Below, piece after piece: positions 47,060-54,929 of a stretch of DNA of 64,000 bases (position 1 is the stretch's first letter; the number at the start of each line of letters is the position of its first letter). The notes beneath the pieces are model-generated. The model was given only the letters and a program-made list of their open reading frames with translations. It was not told where the DNA came from and searched no databases. Origin of the DNA: Listeria monocytogenes ATCC 19117 (GTDB lineage Bacteria; Bacillota; Bacilli; Lactobacillales; Listeriaceae); assembly GCF_000307025.1 (NCBI RefSeq), contig NC_018584.1, positions 1,984,001-2,048,000 on the forward strand. Reading direction: 5' to 3'. The translations under genes were made by a program, and so were the position numbers.

Positions 47060-48077
47060 TAGCTTTTGCAAGCAAGAACAAGAAATAAGGTGCACCGATA
47101 ATTGCCACAACGATACCAGCAAATATTTCGGATGGTTGAATAATCAATCGTCCAATCGTATCCGCAAGTAATAATAGTAGCCCTCCAGAAAGTGCCGCCG
47201 TTACCATCACCCAGCGATGTGCGGATCCAACTAATTTTCTAGCAATATGCGGACCAATTAGACCAATAAATGCAATACCGCCACTAACGGATACACAAGC
47301 AGCTGCCAAACCAACTGCTACTATTAAAAGCACAAATTTTTCTCGCTCAACCCGAACGCCGAGTCCGGTTGCCACTTGGTCTCCAAAAGAGAGCACATCC
47401 AACGTCTTTACTTTCATAAAAGCAATTGCACCTAAAACAATAAGCCATGGCAAAAGAGCATAAACATATTGCCAGCTTGAAGCCCAAATATTTCCTGCCA
47501 TCCATTCAGCATAGCGTTGATAATTTTGCGGATCAAGCCGAACCGTAAGCAGTGTGATAAGTGCCGCAATCGCCGCCGCAACAGCAATCCCCGTAAGAAG
47601 CAATCGATTAGGCAACAATCCTTCGCTTCTACTATAAGAAAGTCCGTAAACAACAAACGCAGTTAAAATTGCCCCGACAAATCCAATAAATGGCATAAAT
47701 AACACCGGAACGTCCATCGTGGAAGGAAAAAAGGAAATATAAAGCATAACCGCAAGTCCCGCGCCATTATTAATCCCAAGAATTCCCGGATCAGCTAATC
47801 CGTTTCCAGAAATCCCTTGTAGGATTGTTCCTGAAACCGCAAGACCTGCACCAACCAATAGCGCAATAACTATCCGTGGCAAACGAAACTCCGTCACAAT
47901 AAGTTGTGTTCCCGCGTCCGCCATTCCAAAAAACGACTTAATCACTTCCAAAAATGGCAATTTCGAATAACCAGCATTGACACTATATGTAAATGTACAA
48001 AAAATTAACACGCTTAAAATAATTAACGTCCAAACTCGCCGCGATTTTTTTCGTTTTTCTGCCGTTGTCATATACAT
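47055..48077 (-). CDS. fhuG: Ferric hydroxamate siderophore ABC permease FhuG
   Basis: FecCD-family permease of 340 residues with about nine to ten membrane helices. GNGLADPGILGINNGAG near residue 90 is family-typical. The cytoplasmic coupling helix follows the late GLIGPHIAR. It pairs with FhuB to form the membrane channel. Its ATG overlaps the fhuB stop by one base (TAATG), so translation is coupled; GGAGG lies eight bases upstream. Confidence 0.9.
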   Translation of the reverse strand: MYMTTAEKRKKSRRVWTLIILSVLIFCTFTYSVNAGYSKLPFLEVIKSFFGMADAGTQLIVTEFRLPRIVIALLVGAGLAVSGTILQGISGNGLADPGILGINNGAGLAVMLYISFFPSTMDVPVLFMPFIGFVGAILTAFVVYGLSYSRSEGLLPNRLLLTGIAVAAAIAALITLLTVRLDPQNYQRYAEWMAGNIWASSWQYVYALLPWLIVLGAIAFMKVKTLDVLSFGDQVATGLGVRVEREKFVLLIVAVGLAAACVSVSGGIAFIGLIGPHIARKLVGSAHRWVMVTAALSGGLLLLLADTIGRLIIQPSEIFAGIVVAIIGAPYFLFLLAKAK

Positions 48078-49108
48078 TATAAGTTCCTCCTTTCTTTACG
48101 TGCTACATATAAGAAGAAAGGAACCCCGATTAATGCAAAAATAACACTGATTGGCGTTTCATATGGCGGATTGATTGTTCTCGCCACAATATCCGCCGCT
48201 AATGTCAGAAAGGCTCCAACAACCGCCGAGCAAGGGATAATCCAGCGATAATCTACTCCAACTAAAAATCGTACCAAATGCGGTACAATCAAGCCGATAA
48301 ACCCAACCGGACCAACAACCGACACAGCAAGCCCCGCCAAAATCAACACCACAACCATCGAAGCAATTTTAACAAAAGTAGTTTTTTCACCTAAACCAAC
48401 AGCAATATCATCGCCTAAGCTTAAAATGGTAATCGATCTACTTAGCAAAATCGCCGCAATAAGCGCTCCAAGTAACCAAGGCCAAATCGCTGCAAGCTGA
48501 CTCCATTTCACACCAGCAACACCGCCCGCGTACCAAAAGGCCAAATCCTGACTTAACTGAAAATAAATCGCGAGTCCTTCACTAAGCGCAGTAAGCAATG
48601 AACTAACCGCCGCTCCAGCAAGCACTAGCCTCGTTGGCGACATTGCGCTCCCTGCAAGAGAACTAACGCCAAATACTAAAAATGCCCCAATTGCCGCCCC
48701 AACAAAAGAAAATAAAATGAGCGAATTATAACTAAGCCAAGGCATAAATGCAAAACAAACTGCTACCATAAACGTCGATCCAGCATTCAACCCAAGCAAG
48801 CCTGAATCAGCAAGTGGATTCCGAGTGATTCCTTGCATAATCGCTCCAGCAACCGCAAAAGCAGCCCCTATCGCCATATCCGCAACCACCCGAGGAACAC
48901 GTAAACTACGTATAATCTGGTGCTGCGTATCCGAACTATTATAATGAAAAAGTGCATCCCAAACCGTACTTAAATTAATATCGGCTGCACCAACCGCAAT
49001 CCCGAATAACGCTAAAATGAGAAGCAACAAAATCCCACCCGAAAGTATGAATTTAGCAACAGTCGGTCTTGTATTCATTTTTATCTGTTTTGACTTATCC
49101 ATCTGCAC
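48077..49108 (-). CDS. fhuB: Ferric hydroxamate siderophore ABC permease FhuB
   Basis: FecCD-family permease of 343 residues with a paralogous layout to FhuG. TRNPLADSGLLGLNAGS near residue 90 and GLIVPHLVRFLVG are the matching motifs. A perfect Fur-type box lies about 40 bp upstream, so fhuB-fhuG has its own iron-repressed promoter in addition to any read-through from fhuD. Confidence 0.9.
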   Translation of the reverse strand: MQMDKSKQIKMNTRPTVAKFILSGGILLLLILALFGIAVGAADINLSTVWDALFHYNSSDTQHQIIRSLRVPRVVADMAIGAAFAVAGAIMQGITRNPLADSGLLGLNAGSTFMVAVCFAFMPWLSYNSLILFSFVGAAIGAFLVFGVSSLAGSAMSPTRLVLAGAAVSSLLTALSEGLAIYFQLSQDLAFWYAGGVAGVKWSQLAAIWPWLLGALIAAILLSRSITILSLGDDIAVGLGEKTTFVKIASMVVVLILAGLAVSVVGPVGFIGLIVPHLVRFLVGVDYRWIIPCSAVVGAFLTLAADIVARTINPPYETPISVIFALIGVPFFLYVARKERRNL

Positions 49109-49144
49109 ATGTTCCTTCCATCTAAATTATCCGCTCATTTTAAG

Positions 49145-49159
49145 TGATAATAATTATCA
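49145..49159. promoter_or_regulatory. Fur box upstream of fhuB
   Basis: TGATAATAATTATCA, a perfect match to the 7-1-7 Fur consensus TGATAATNATTATCA, in the 95-bp gap between fhuD and fhuB. Confidence 0.85.
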
Positions 49160-49203
49160 ATCGCAAAGAAAATTATATCAATATCATTCACTAAGCGCAA
49201 TCA

Positions 49204-50145
49204 TTAGTTGGACGCAAGTAACTTCTCTACAATAATATCCAACTGTCCTTCTACCGCTAATGGATCATAATAAAACATCGTGTCAAAGTCCATTTGGTAA
49301 ACATTCCCTGCTTTAAACGTCGGCAGATTTTTCCAAATTGGCGAGTTCGTTAAATCTTTTAATGTTTTCTCGCCGTCTTTAGCACTCCCAGAAGAAGTGC
49401 TTGTAACGAACATTCTATCGGCCGCAAATTCAGGTAAAACTTCCAGTGAAATCTTTTGCCAATCTTGCCCATCTAAAACATCTTTCTGTATTTTTGCTGG
49501 TGCTTTTAGTTGTAAAGCATTATAAATCGCTTGACCACCTCGCCCCATATTTTGTCCCATCACATAAAAATCTTTATCTTGTACTTCATAAATCCCTACT
49601 GTTTCATTCGGATCTAACTTGCCAGCCAACTTCGCTCTACTTTCTTTGGCTTTTTGATGAAACTTATCTAGCCACGCCTCTCCAGCCTTTTTTTCTCCAA
49701 CTAAGTCCGCGATTTGGCGAACGTCTTCCTCCACATTTTTTGAAGTTGCGTACGGAATTAACACCGTTGGCGCAATTTTCGACATTGCCTCAAATTCGTC
49801 ATCGTTTGAAACAATGATTAAATCAGGTTTTAATTCCGCCACTTTTTCTGCTGAAACTGGATCACCAATATCTGCAATCCCATCCACACGCCCTTTCAAA
49901 AACGGATTTTCCATTTGTTTCGCTCTAGCCCCCACAGGCTTCATTCCAAGCAAAACAATATTCCCTAGATATTCCGAAGCCACAATACGTTTCGGATGTG
50001 CTGGTATTTCTACTTTCTTTCCATTTGCCATTGTATATGTACGCATCTCGACCTTCTCTTTTCCAGCCGATTTGTTATCTCCACAAGCAGTTAAAACCAC
50101 TGCAATTAAAAGCATTGACACGAGTAAAATGATACCCTTTTTCAA
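49204..50145 (-). CDS. fhuD: Ferric hydroxamate-binding lipoprotein FhuD
   Basis: Extracellular substrate-binding protein of 313 residues anchored by lipid. The lipobox LTAC has lipidated C21. The mature protein is the helical-backbone type typical of siderophore and B12 binders: HPKRIVAS, GDPVSAEKVAELKPDLIIVS, and a late NLPTFKAGNVYQ. It delivers hydroxamate siderophores to FhuBG. It is divergent from fhuC across two Fur-type boxes. Confidence 0.92.
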   Translation of the reverse strand: MKKGIILLVSMLLIAVVLTACGDNKSAGKEKVEMRTYTMANGKKVEIPAHPKRIVASEYLGNIVLLGMKPVGARAKQMENPFLKGRVDGIADIGDPVSAEKVAELKPDLIIVSNDDEFEAMSKIAPTVLIPYATSKNVEEDVRQIADLVGEKKAGEAWLDKFHQKAKESRAKLAGKLDPNETVGIYEVQDKDFYVMGQNMGRGGQAIYNALQLKAPAKIQKDVLDGQDWQKISLEVLPEFAADRMFVTSTSSGSAKDGEKTLKDLTNSPIWKNLPTFKAGNVYQMDFDTMFYYDPLAVEGQLDIIVEKLLASN

Positions 50146-50163
50146 TTGAACCCCTCCAGTAAT

Positions 50164-50178
50164 TGATAATAATTCTCA
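50164..50178. promoter_or_regulatory. Fur box before fhuD
   Basis: TGATAATAATTCTCA, one mismatch from the Fur consensus, about 20 bp before the fhuD start codon. Confidence 0.75.
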
Positions 50179-50267
50179 ATTAGTATAGCAACTTTATTCA
50201 CAAAGTGCAAATCATTTCGGCAAAGTAACGCTTGCATCTTCACCATAAAAACTCTATACTTAACCAT

Positions 50268-50282
50268 TGAGAATGATTATCA
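50268..50282. promoter_or_regulatory. Fur box before fhuC
   Basis: TGAGAATGATTATCA, one mismatch from the Fur consensus, about 30 bp before fhuC. Confidence 0.75.
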
Positions 50283-50309
50283 CCTTACCTTTAAATTGGA
50301 GCGATGAAA

Positions 50310-51134
50310 ATGAAAGACCTTCATACCGATAACTTACAAATTTCATACGACAAACGAATCATTGTTGATGGTTTAGATATAGCCATTCCAGCGAATAAAA
50401 TAACCGCTTTAGTAGGTGCAAATGGCTCAGGGAAATCGACTATTTTAAAAACGATGTCCCGCTTAATGAAACCTAGCAAAGGCGCTGTGTATTTAGATGG
50501 CAAGACGATTCATAGTCAGCCAACGAGAGACGTTGCCAAACAACTAGCTATTTTGCCACAAAATCCTTCTGCACCTGATGGTTTAACGGTGTTTGAATTA
50601 ATTTCTTATGGACGTTCCCCACACCAAAGTAGCTTTAAATCGATTACCGCAAAAGATCGCGAAATTATTTTTTGGTCATTGCGCGTGACGAATTTAATGG
50701 AGTTAGCGGATCGACCAATTGATAGTTTATCAGGTGGACAACGACAGCGTGCATGGATTGCCATGGCGCTTGCCCAAGAAACAGATGTACTATTTCTTGA
50801 TGAACCGACGACCTTTTTAGATATGACGCACCAACTAGATGTACTTAATTTATTGAAACAATTAAATCAATCAGAGAACCGCACAATTGTGATGGTTGTT
50901 CATGATTTAAATCACGCATCTCGTTACGCTCACCATATGATCGCTATTAAAGAAGGGAAAGTCATCGCAGAAGGAACACCAACCAATGTCATGACTGAAC
51001 AAACTTTAGAGGATGTTTTTAATATCAAAGCAGATATTTTAATTGATCCCCGCAGCGGTGTCCCTCTTTGCCTCCCCTACGAAACTTGCAACGGATGCGA
51101 AATTGTAAAGGAGCTTGATTCCAGTGCCAAATGA
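50310..51134 (+). CDS. fhuC: Ferric hydroxamate ABC transporter ATPase FhuC
   Basis: ATP-binding subunit of 274 residues. Walker A GANGSGKST is at 36-44. The signature LSGGQRQRAWIA and Walker B VLFLDEPTTFLD follow, then the switch histidine in VVHDLNHA. ATG 50310 is preferred: GGAG is eight bases upstream of it but only two bases before the ATG at 50304. It overlaps the next gene by 11 bp. Confidence 0.93.
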   Translation: MKDLHTDNLQISYDKRIIVDGLDIAIPANKITALVGANGSGKSTILKTMSRLMKPSKGAVYLDGKTIHSQPTRDVAKQLAILPQNPSAPDGLTVFELISYGRSPHQSSFKSITAKDREIIFWSLRVTNLMELADRPIDSLSGGQRQRAWIAMALAQETDVLFLDEPTTFLDMTHQLDVLNLLKQLNQSENRTIVMVVHDLNHASRYAHHMIAIKEGKVIAEGTPTNVMTEQTLEDVFNIKADILIDPRSGVPLCLPYETCNGCEIVKELDSSAK

Positions 51135-52122
51135 GGTTTATGATGTAACCATTATCGGCGGCGGTCCCATTGGCTTATTCTCCGCATTTTATAGTGGGCT
51201 TCGTTCCATGAAAACAAAAATTATCGATGCTGAACCTGCTGTTGGCGGGAAAGTTCGCTACTTTTTTCCAGAAAAAATCATTCGCGATATCGGTGGTATT
51301 CCCGCCATTACCGGCGAAAATCTTGTCGCAAATTTAAAACAACAAGCAGAAACCTTTCATCCGACTATTGTTTGCAGTGAGCGAGTTGTCGATGTGACAA
51401 AACTATCAGATGGCACTTTTCAATTAACTTCGCATAACGGTTCGATTCATTTTTCAAAAACGATTGTCATTGCTACAGGTAGTGGCACGTTTGAGGTCAA
51501 TAAACTTGAAGCTCTACATGCTGAAGATTTTCCATTTGCAATCCATTATGATGTCAAAAATATCGAGCAATTCCGCGATAAAGTAGTAGTGGTTTCTGGT
51601 GGTGGAAATTCCGCTATCGACTGGGCTCAGACACTCGAACCCATTGCCAAACAAGTACACCTTATTTACCGTGGCGAAGATTTTAAAGCACACGAGGAAA
51701 GTGTCCGAGAACTTCAAAATTCTCGCGTCGAAATCCATATCCACCATGAAATCAATGAACTAATCGGAACAAACAATCAGTTAACCAAAATCAATGTTTG
51801 CTGCAATAAAACCCAAGCCACGAAAACAATTCAAACAGACGCACTTTTCATTAATCACGGGGTAAAAGTAGACCTTGGAACCATGGCGGAATGGGGCTTT
51901 GAACAAGCAGATTTTGGCATTGTCGTGGATGACGAGATGAAAACGACGGTTCCTGGCATTTTCGCTTGTGGAGATAGTGCGACTTACCCTCGAAAAATAC
52001 GCATTATCGCAGCGGGACTTCATGAAGGGCCCATCGCGATTAATAGTGCGAAAAAATATTTAGAACCAACTGCCGCAGATGAAGCGATGATTAGCACGCA
52101 TCACGAAAGCTTTATTGGTTAA
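51124..52122 (+). CDS. Ferredoxin/flavodoxin-NADP+ reductase-like flavoprotein (YumC type)
   Basis: Protein of 332 residues with the thioredoxin-reductase fold. FAD motif GGGPIG is near 11-16 and NADPH motif SGGGNSAIDWA near 155-165. The CxxC redox pair of true thioredoxin reductase is absent, so it fits the FNR2 group (Bacillus YumC/YcgT). I chose GTG 51124, ten bases after AAAGGAG; the TTG at 51115 is only one base after that site. The overlap with fhuC and the shared Fur-type box suggest it supplies electrons for release of iron from imported siderophores. That role is inference. Confidence 0.82.
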   Translation: MPNEVYDVTIIGGGPIGLFSAFYSGLRSMKTKIIDAEPAVGGKVRYFFPEKIIRDIGGIPAITGENLVANLKQQAETFHPTIVCSERVVDVTKLSDGTFQLTSHNGSIHFSKTIVIATGSGTFEVNKLEALHAEDFPFAIHYDVKNIEQFRDKVVVVSGGGNSAIDWAQTLEPIAKQVHLIYRGEDFKAHEESVRELQNSRVEIHIHHEINELIGTNNQLTKINVCCNKTQATKTIQTDALFINHGVKVDLGTMAEWGFEQADFGIVVDDEMKTTVPGIFACGDSATYPRKIRIIAAGLHEGPIAINSAKKYLEPTAADEAMISTHHESFIG

Positions 52123-52160
52123 AAAAAGGATTTGGGCTCACTCGCCCAAATCCTTTTTTT
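52121..52160. terminator. Bidirectional terminator shared by the flavoprotein and tetR genes
   Basis: Perfect stem AAAAAAAGGATTTGGGC / GCCCAAATCCTTTTTTT. The stem also encodes the last residues of the TetR protein (KKDLGE). Confidence 0.9.
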
Positions 52161-52758
52161 CTTCGCATATCCCAAATTCGACAATTCGCATCATTTCCGT
52201 AAAATCCTTCGCAAGCGGAACAAAATCTTCCATCGTCGCATTTGGATGGCTCTGCAAATAAACTGTACTAATCTCCGTAATATGTTTAAAAAGAGCCGCC
52301 ATCACTTTACGCGCTGCATCCATATTTACATCTTTTTTCAACTTCATTTCACTTAAAACTTGATTCATTTGCGCCTCTGATCGCTCAATCGCCTTATCAA
52401 AAAAGCCCTCAAGTTTATCTTTCAATGCAACTGGCGGATTTCCATAAGCTTGCATAATTAAGCCAAACACAGCAGGATATTTGCGATTAAAATCCAGTTT
52501 CATCTTCGTTGACCAAATCGCCATTTCGACAAAGTCTCCCCAATGTTCCCCTTCCAAACGAACCTCCTTGGTCGCAAAATCAACCGCATAACTAACAGCC
52601 GCAATATAAAGCTTTTCTTTAGAACCAAAATAGTGAAAAATCAGCCCTTTGGAAACACCAGCTTTTGCGCAAATTTTATTCGTACTAGCCGCCTGATATC
52701 CTTTTTCCGTAAATTCTCCCATTGCTACTTCTAAAATTTTTAATCGTTTTTCATCCAT
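52138..52758 (-). CDS. TetR-family transcriptional regulator
   Basis: Repressor of 206 residues. The N-terminal helix-turn-helix TNKICAKAGVSKGLIFHYFG at 26-45 is a clear TetR_N domain. The helical C-terminal half would bind an unknown ligand. It is the last gene of an ATPase-permease-regulator operon, overlapping the permease gene by one base. Two matching 16-bp operators flank the operon promoter, so autoregulation is very likely. Confidence 0.9.
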   Translation of the reverse strand: MDEKRLKILEVAMGEFTEKGYQAASTNKICAKAGVSKGLIFHYFGSKEKLYIAAVSYAVDFATKEVRLEGEHWGDFVEMAIWSTKMKLDFNRKYPAVFGLIMQAYGNPPVALKDKLEGFFDKAIERSEAQMNQVLSEMKLKKDVNMDAARKVMAALFKHITEISTVYLQSHPNATMEDFVPLAKDFTEMMRIVEFGICEEKKDLGE

Positions 52759-53573
52759 TATACTTTCAAATCCTTTTTCTTATAAAGAACAAATGTCATA
52801 GCAACCATCACAACAATTACCCCACAAGAAATCAGTGCATTGGTTCCTGTAATCCCTTTATCCATAATCTCAGACGGAATTGCATAGTTAATTGGTGAAA
52901 AATATTGGAAGAAATCGACCTTATCATTCAACCCAGCCATAATTCCTAAAATATACGTTAAGAACACAAGCGCAAGTGCAACCGGAGAAGCTTGCTTAGC
53001 GGAACGAAGCACCGATGAAACCATAAAACCAGCACTCATAAATACAGCAGCCACTAGCAACTCACTAGAAAACACTCGTACAAGCTCCATTACTAAGTTT
53101 CCTCCGTCAACCCCACTCGGCTTCAAGAAAAGAACTAGCGCCACTGAAGCTACAAATGTAATCACCCAAAAAGCCACAAATGACAATAAATTCCCAATCA
53201 TTTTCCAAAAAACAAGACTAGACCGCGTAATTGGTTGCGCATATAAAAATTCAATTGTTCCATCCGTTTCTTCTTTTATCAAGGCCTGCGCACCAATTAA
53301 TGCTGCATACACACAAGCTGCAATAAAAATATACTGAAAAACATACGCAAAATAGGCATCAATATTCGTTAAATCCGCCATTGAATCCATATGCAAAATT
53401 TTCATCATATCTTGCGGAAGTGCATTCATCTTCGTATTCACTAAATCTTGCATTCCACTACTTTGCATACTAGGGAAGAAAGCCATAAACACCCCTAAAA
53501 TCACAATCACCACAACAGCCCAAACAACCAGACTCTTTATTCGCGTTTTCCACTCAATGTGTAGGATATTCAC
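52758..53573 (-). CDS. ABC-2 type exporter permease
   Basis: Membrane protein of 271 residues with six hydrophobic helices and a large outside loop between helices one and two. KEETDGTIEFLYAQPITRSS near residue 92-111 is the cytoplasmic signature of ABC-2 permeases such as those of BcrAB and YhcI type. It partners with the ATPase upstream. Substrate unknown; antibiotic or membrane-stress export is typical of such TetR-linked systems. Confidence 0.85.
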   Translation of the reverse strand: MNILHIEWKTRIKSLVVWAVVVIVILGVFMAFFPSMQSSGMQDLVNTKMNALPQDMMKILHMDSMADLTNIDAYFAYVFQYIFIAACVYAALIGAQALIKEETDGTIEFLYAQPITRSSLVFWKMIGNLLSFVAFWVITFVASVALVLFLKPSGVDGGNLVMELVRVFSSELLVAAVFMSAGFMVSSVLRSAKQASPVALALVFLTYILGIMAGLNDKVDFFQYFSPINYAIPSEIMDKGITGTNALISCGVIVVMVAMTFVLYKKKDLKV

Positions 53574-54456
53574 TTGATTTCTCCCCCTTCGTATAGCGTC
53601 ATAAATTTATCTTCCAGCTCTTGATTAGTAATCGTTAAATCCGTAATTTCTTTTTCTTGTAATAATGGCAAAATCGTCTTAATATCATCATCAAAAATAA
53701 GCCGCGCTTTTCCCGCTTCCTTTTCGATAATTCTTGCGCCCGCATTCGTTAATTTTTCCAGTGGCAAATTCGTTCCTTTCAGCGCGATTACTTTACCCGT
53801 CATTTGTTGATTAGCGATATCTTCCACCGCGATAATATTCCCATTTCGAATAAAAGCAGCTCTTGTACAATATTCCTGAACCTCACGTAAATTATGACTA
53901 GAAAGAAAAATCGTCATTCCTTCTTTATTTCGCTCAGTCATTTCTTTAAATAAATAATGTTGCATTAACGGATCAAGGCCATTCGTCGGTTCATCCAGAA
54001 TAAATAATTCCGGCTCAGTAATAAGTCCAGCAACAATCGCCACTTTTTTTTATTTCCAAGCGACATTTCTCCAAAGCGTTTTTTCGGATCAATCGAAAAC
54101 ATTTCATAATATTTATTCATTTTTTGCGTTGCATTTTCAATATGATGGAACTTGGCAGCGTAATGGATAATATCATTTGCTGTCATTTGGGGATAATAGC
54201 GAACTTCACTTGGCACATAACCGACCATTTTCTTAATTTCAGCAGAGTCTTTCACCACATCTTTCCCGAGAACCGTCGCACTCCCACTCGTTGCGTAAAT
54301 AAAATTCAGTAAGACTTTAATTGTCGTTGATTTCCCCGCACCATTCGGACCGATAAAACCATAAAGTTCTCCTTCATTTACAGACAAATTCACATTTTCA
54401 ATTGCTCGCTTTTTATGGTAATTTTTTGTGAGCGACTCCACTTTAATTGCTTCCAT
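53570..54456 (-). pseudogene. ABC exporter ATPase, split by a frameshift in a poly-A run
   Basis: The two frames together encode one ATPase of about 295 residues. The first part (53965-54456) has Walker A GPNGAGKST at 36-44 and the start of the signature motif, MSLGNKKK. It then shifts into an unrelated frame (WRLLLDLLLSRN). The second part (53570-54043) resumes with VAIVAGLI, then Walker B LFILDEPTNGLDP and the SSHNLREVQEY switch region. The break is at a run of eight A (54044-54051 on the plus strand as T). One more A would restore LGNKKKVAIVAG. Without correction neither piece is a working ATPase. It may be a true mutation, a phase-variable tract, a tract read correctly by polymerase slippage, or a sequencing error. 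Confidence 0.85.
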
Positions 54457-54477
54457 GTTCTCTCCTCCACACTCAAA

Positions 54478-54493
54478 TTGACCACTTAGTCAA
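54478..54493. promoter_or_regulatory. TetR operator copy 1
   Basis: TTGACCACTTAGTCAA, an imperfect inverted repeat directly downstream of the -10 of the exporter operon. Its core TTGACCA..TAGTCAA is shared with copy 2. Confidence 0.75.
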
Positions 54494-54497
54494 CTAG

Positions 54498-54526
54498 AGT
54501 ATAATCCCTTTTGACCAGGTAGTCAA
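54498..54526 (-). promoter_or_regulatory. Promoter of the ABC exporter-tetR operon
   Basis: On the minus strand TTGACT and TATACT are exactly 17 bp apart. The -35 lies inside operator copy 2. Confidence 0.8.
54511..54526. promoter_or_regulatory. TetR operator copy 2
   Basis: TTGACCAGGTAGTCAA overlaps the -35. Copy 1 starts 33 bp away, about three helical turns. Confidence 0.75.
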
Positions 54527-54628
54527 TTAAGAACCATAACACAATAAAAATCTGTAAGACTGTATCCAGTAAAAGTATTCAAATTACTGTTTTCATGCTA
54601 GCTCTTTCAACATGAAAGGGAGATGCCT

Positions 54629-54670
54629 ATGACTTTTTTGTTAGGAACTCCTGGAAAGGATAACCCATGA
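54629..54670 (+). CDS. 13-residue leader ORF coupled to the small toxin gene
   Basis: Encodes MTFLLGTPGKDNP. GGGAG lies six bases before its ATG. Its TGA overlaps the ATG of the next small gene (ATGA), a classic coupling arrangement. The ribosome site of the next gene lies within it. The function is inferred to be translational coupling or control; there is no protein family at this size. Confidence 0.5.
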   Translation: MTFLLGTPGKDNP

Positions 54671-54753
54671 CCGTTTATGAAGCACTCTCTTTTGCAGTCG
54701 CTTTTACAACTTTAATGTTGTTAATAAACAGTCAAAATAACACAAAAAAATAA
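54667..54753 (+). CDS. Small hydrophobic type I toxin-like peptide (TxpA/BsrG/holin-like family)
   Basis: Peptide of 28 residues starting MTVYEALSFAVAF, with a hydrophobic stretch at about 6-20 and a polar, lysine-ending tail. The MTVYE(A/S)L start is the hallmark of the Bacillus TxpA/BsrG/BsrE small membrane toxins, annotated as putative holin-like toxin; BsrG begins MTVYESLM as I recall. It has AAAGGA about seven bases upstream and a strong hairpin terminator directly after. A candidate antisense RNA promoter lies downstream on the other strand. It is too short for normal gene callers. It is somewhat shorter than the Bacillus members, so activity is not certain. Confidence 0.7.
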   Translation: MTVYEALSFAVAFTTLMLLINSQNNTKK

Positions 54754-54865
54754 CCACTCATAAACTTTGGCGAGTTTAGTGGTTATTTTTATACCATATT
54801 AGACTAGCTGCCACCTTAAATGGGGCTTACATTTGAGGGTCATGTTCTTGCACGACTCTCTTTTC
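54744..54865 (-). ncRNA. Candidate antisense RNA antitoxin
   Basis: Predicted from a minus-strand promoter at 54872-54901 and from the hairpin at 54749-54787, which on the minus strand ends in seven T. The RNA of about 120 nt would overlap the 3' end of the toxin mRNA, as RatA does with txpA and SR4 with bsrG. Existence is inference. Confidence 0.45.
54749..54792. terminator. Bidirectional terminator of the toxin locus
   Basis: AATAACCACT pairs with AGTGGTTATT and AAACT with AGTTT. A T run follows on the plus strand and an A run precedes, so both strands can terminate. Confidence 0.8.
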
Positions 54866-54871
54866 ATGTTT

Positions 54872-54901
54872 ATGATACCACATTTCCATTCTTTATGCCA
54901 A
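54872..54901 (-). promoter_or_regulatory. Candidate antisense promoter downstream of the toxin gene
   Basis: On the minus strand TTGGCA and TATCAT are 18 bp apart with an extended -10 TGG. Confidence 0.5.
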
Positions 54902-54929
54902 GTATTCCCAAATGAGTTTTTCATCCGAT

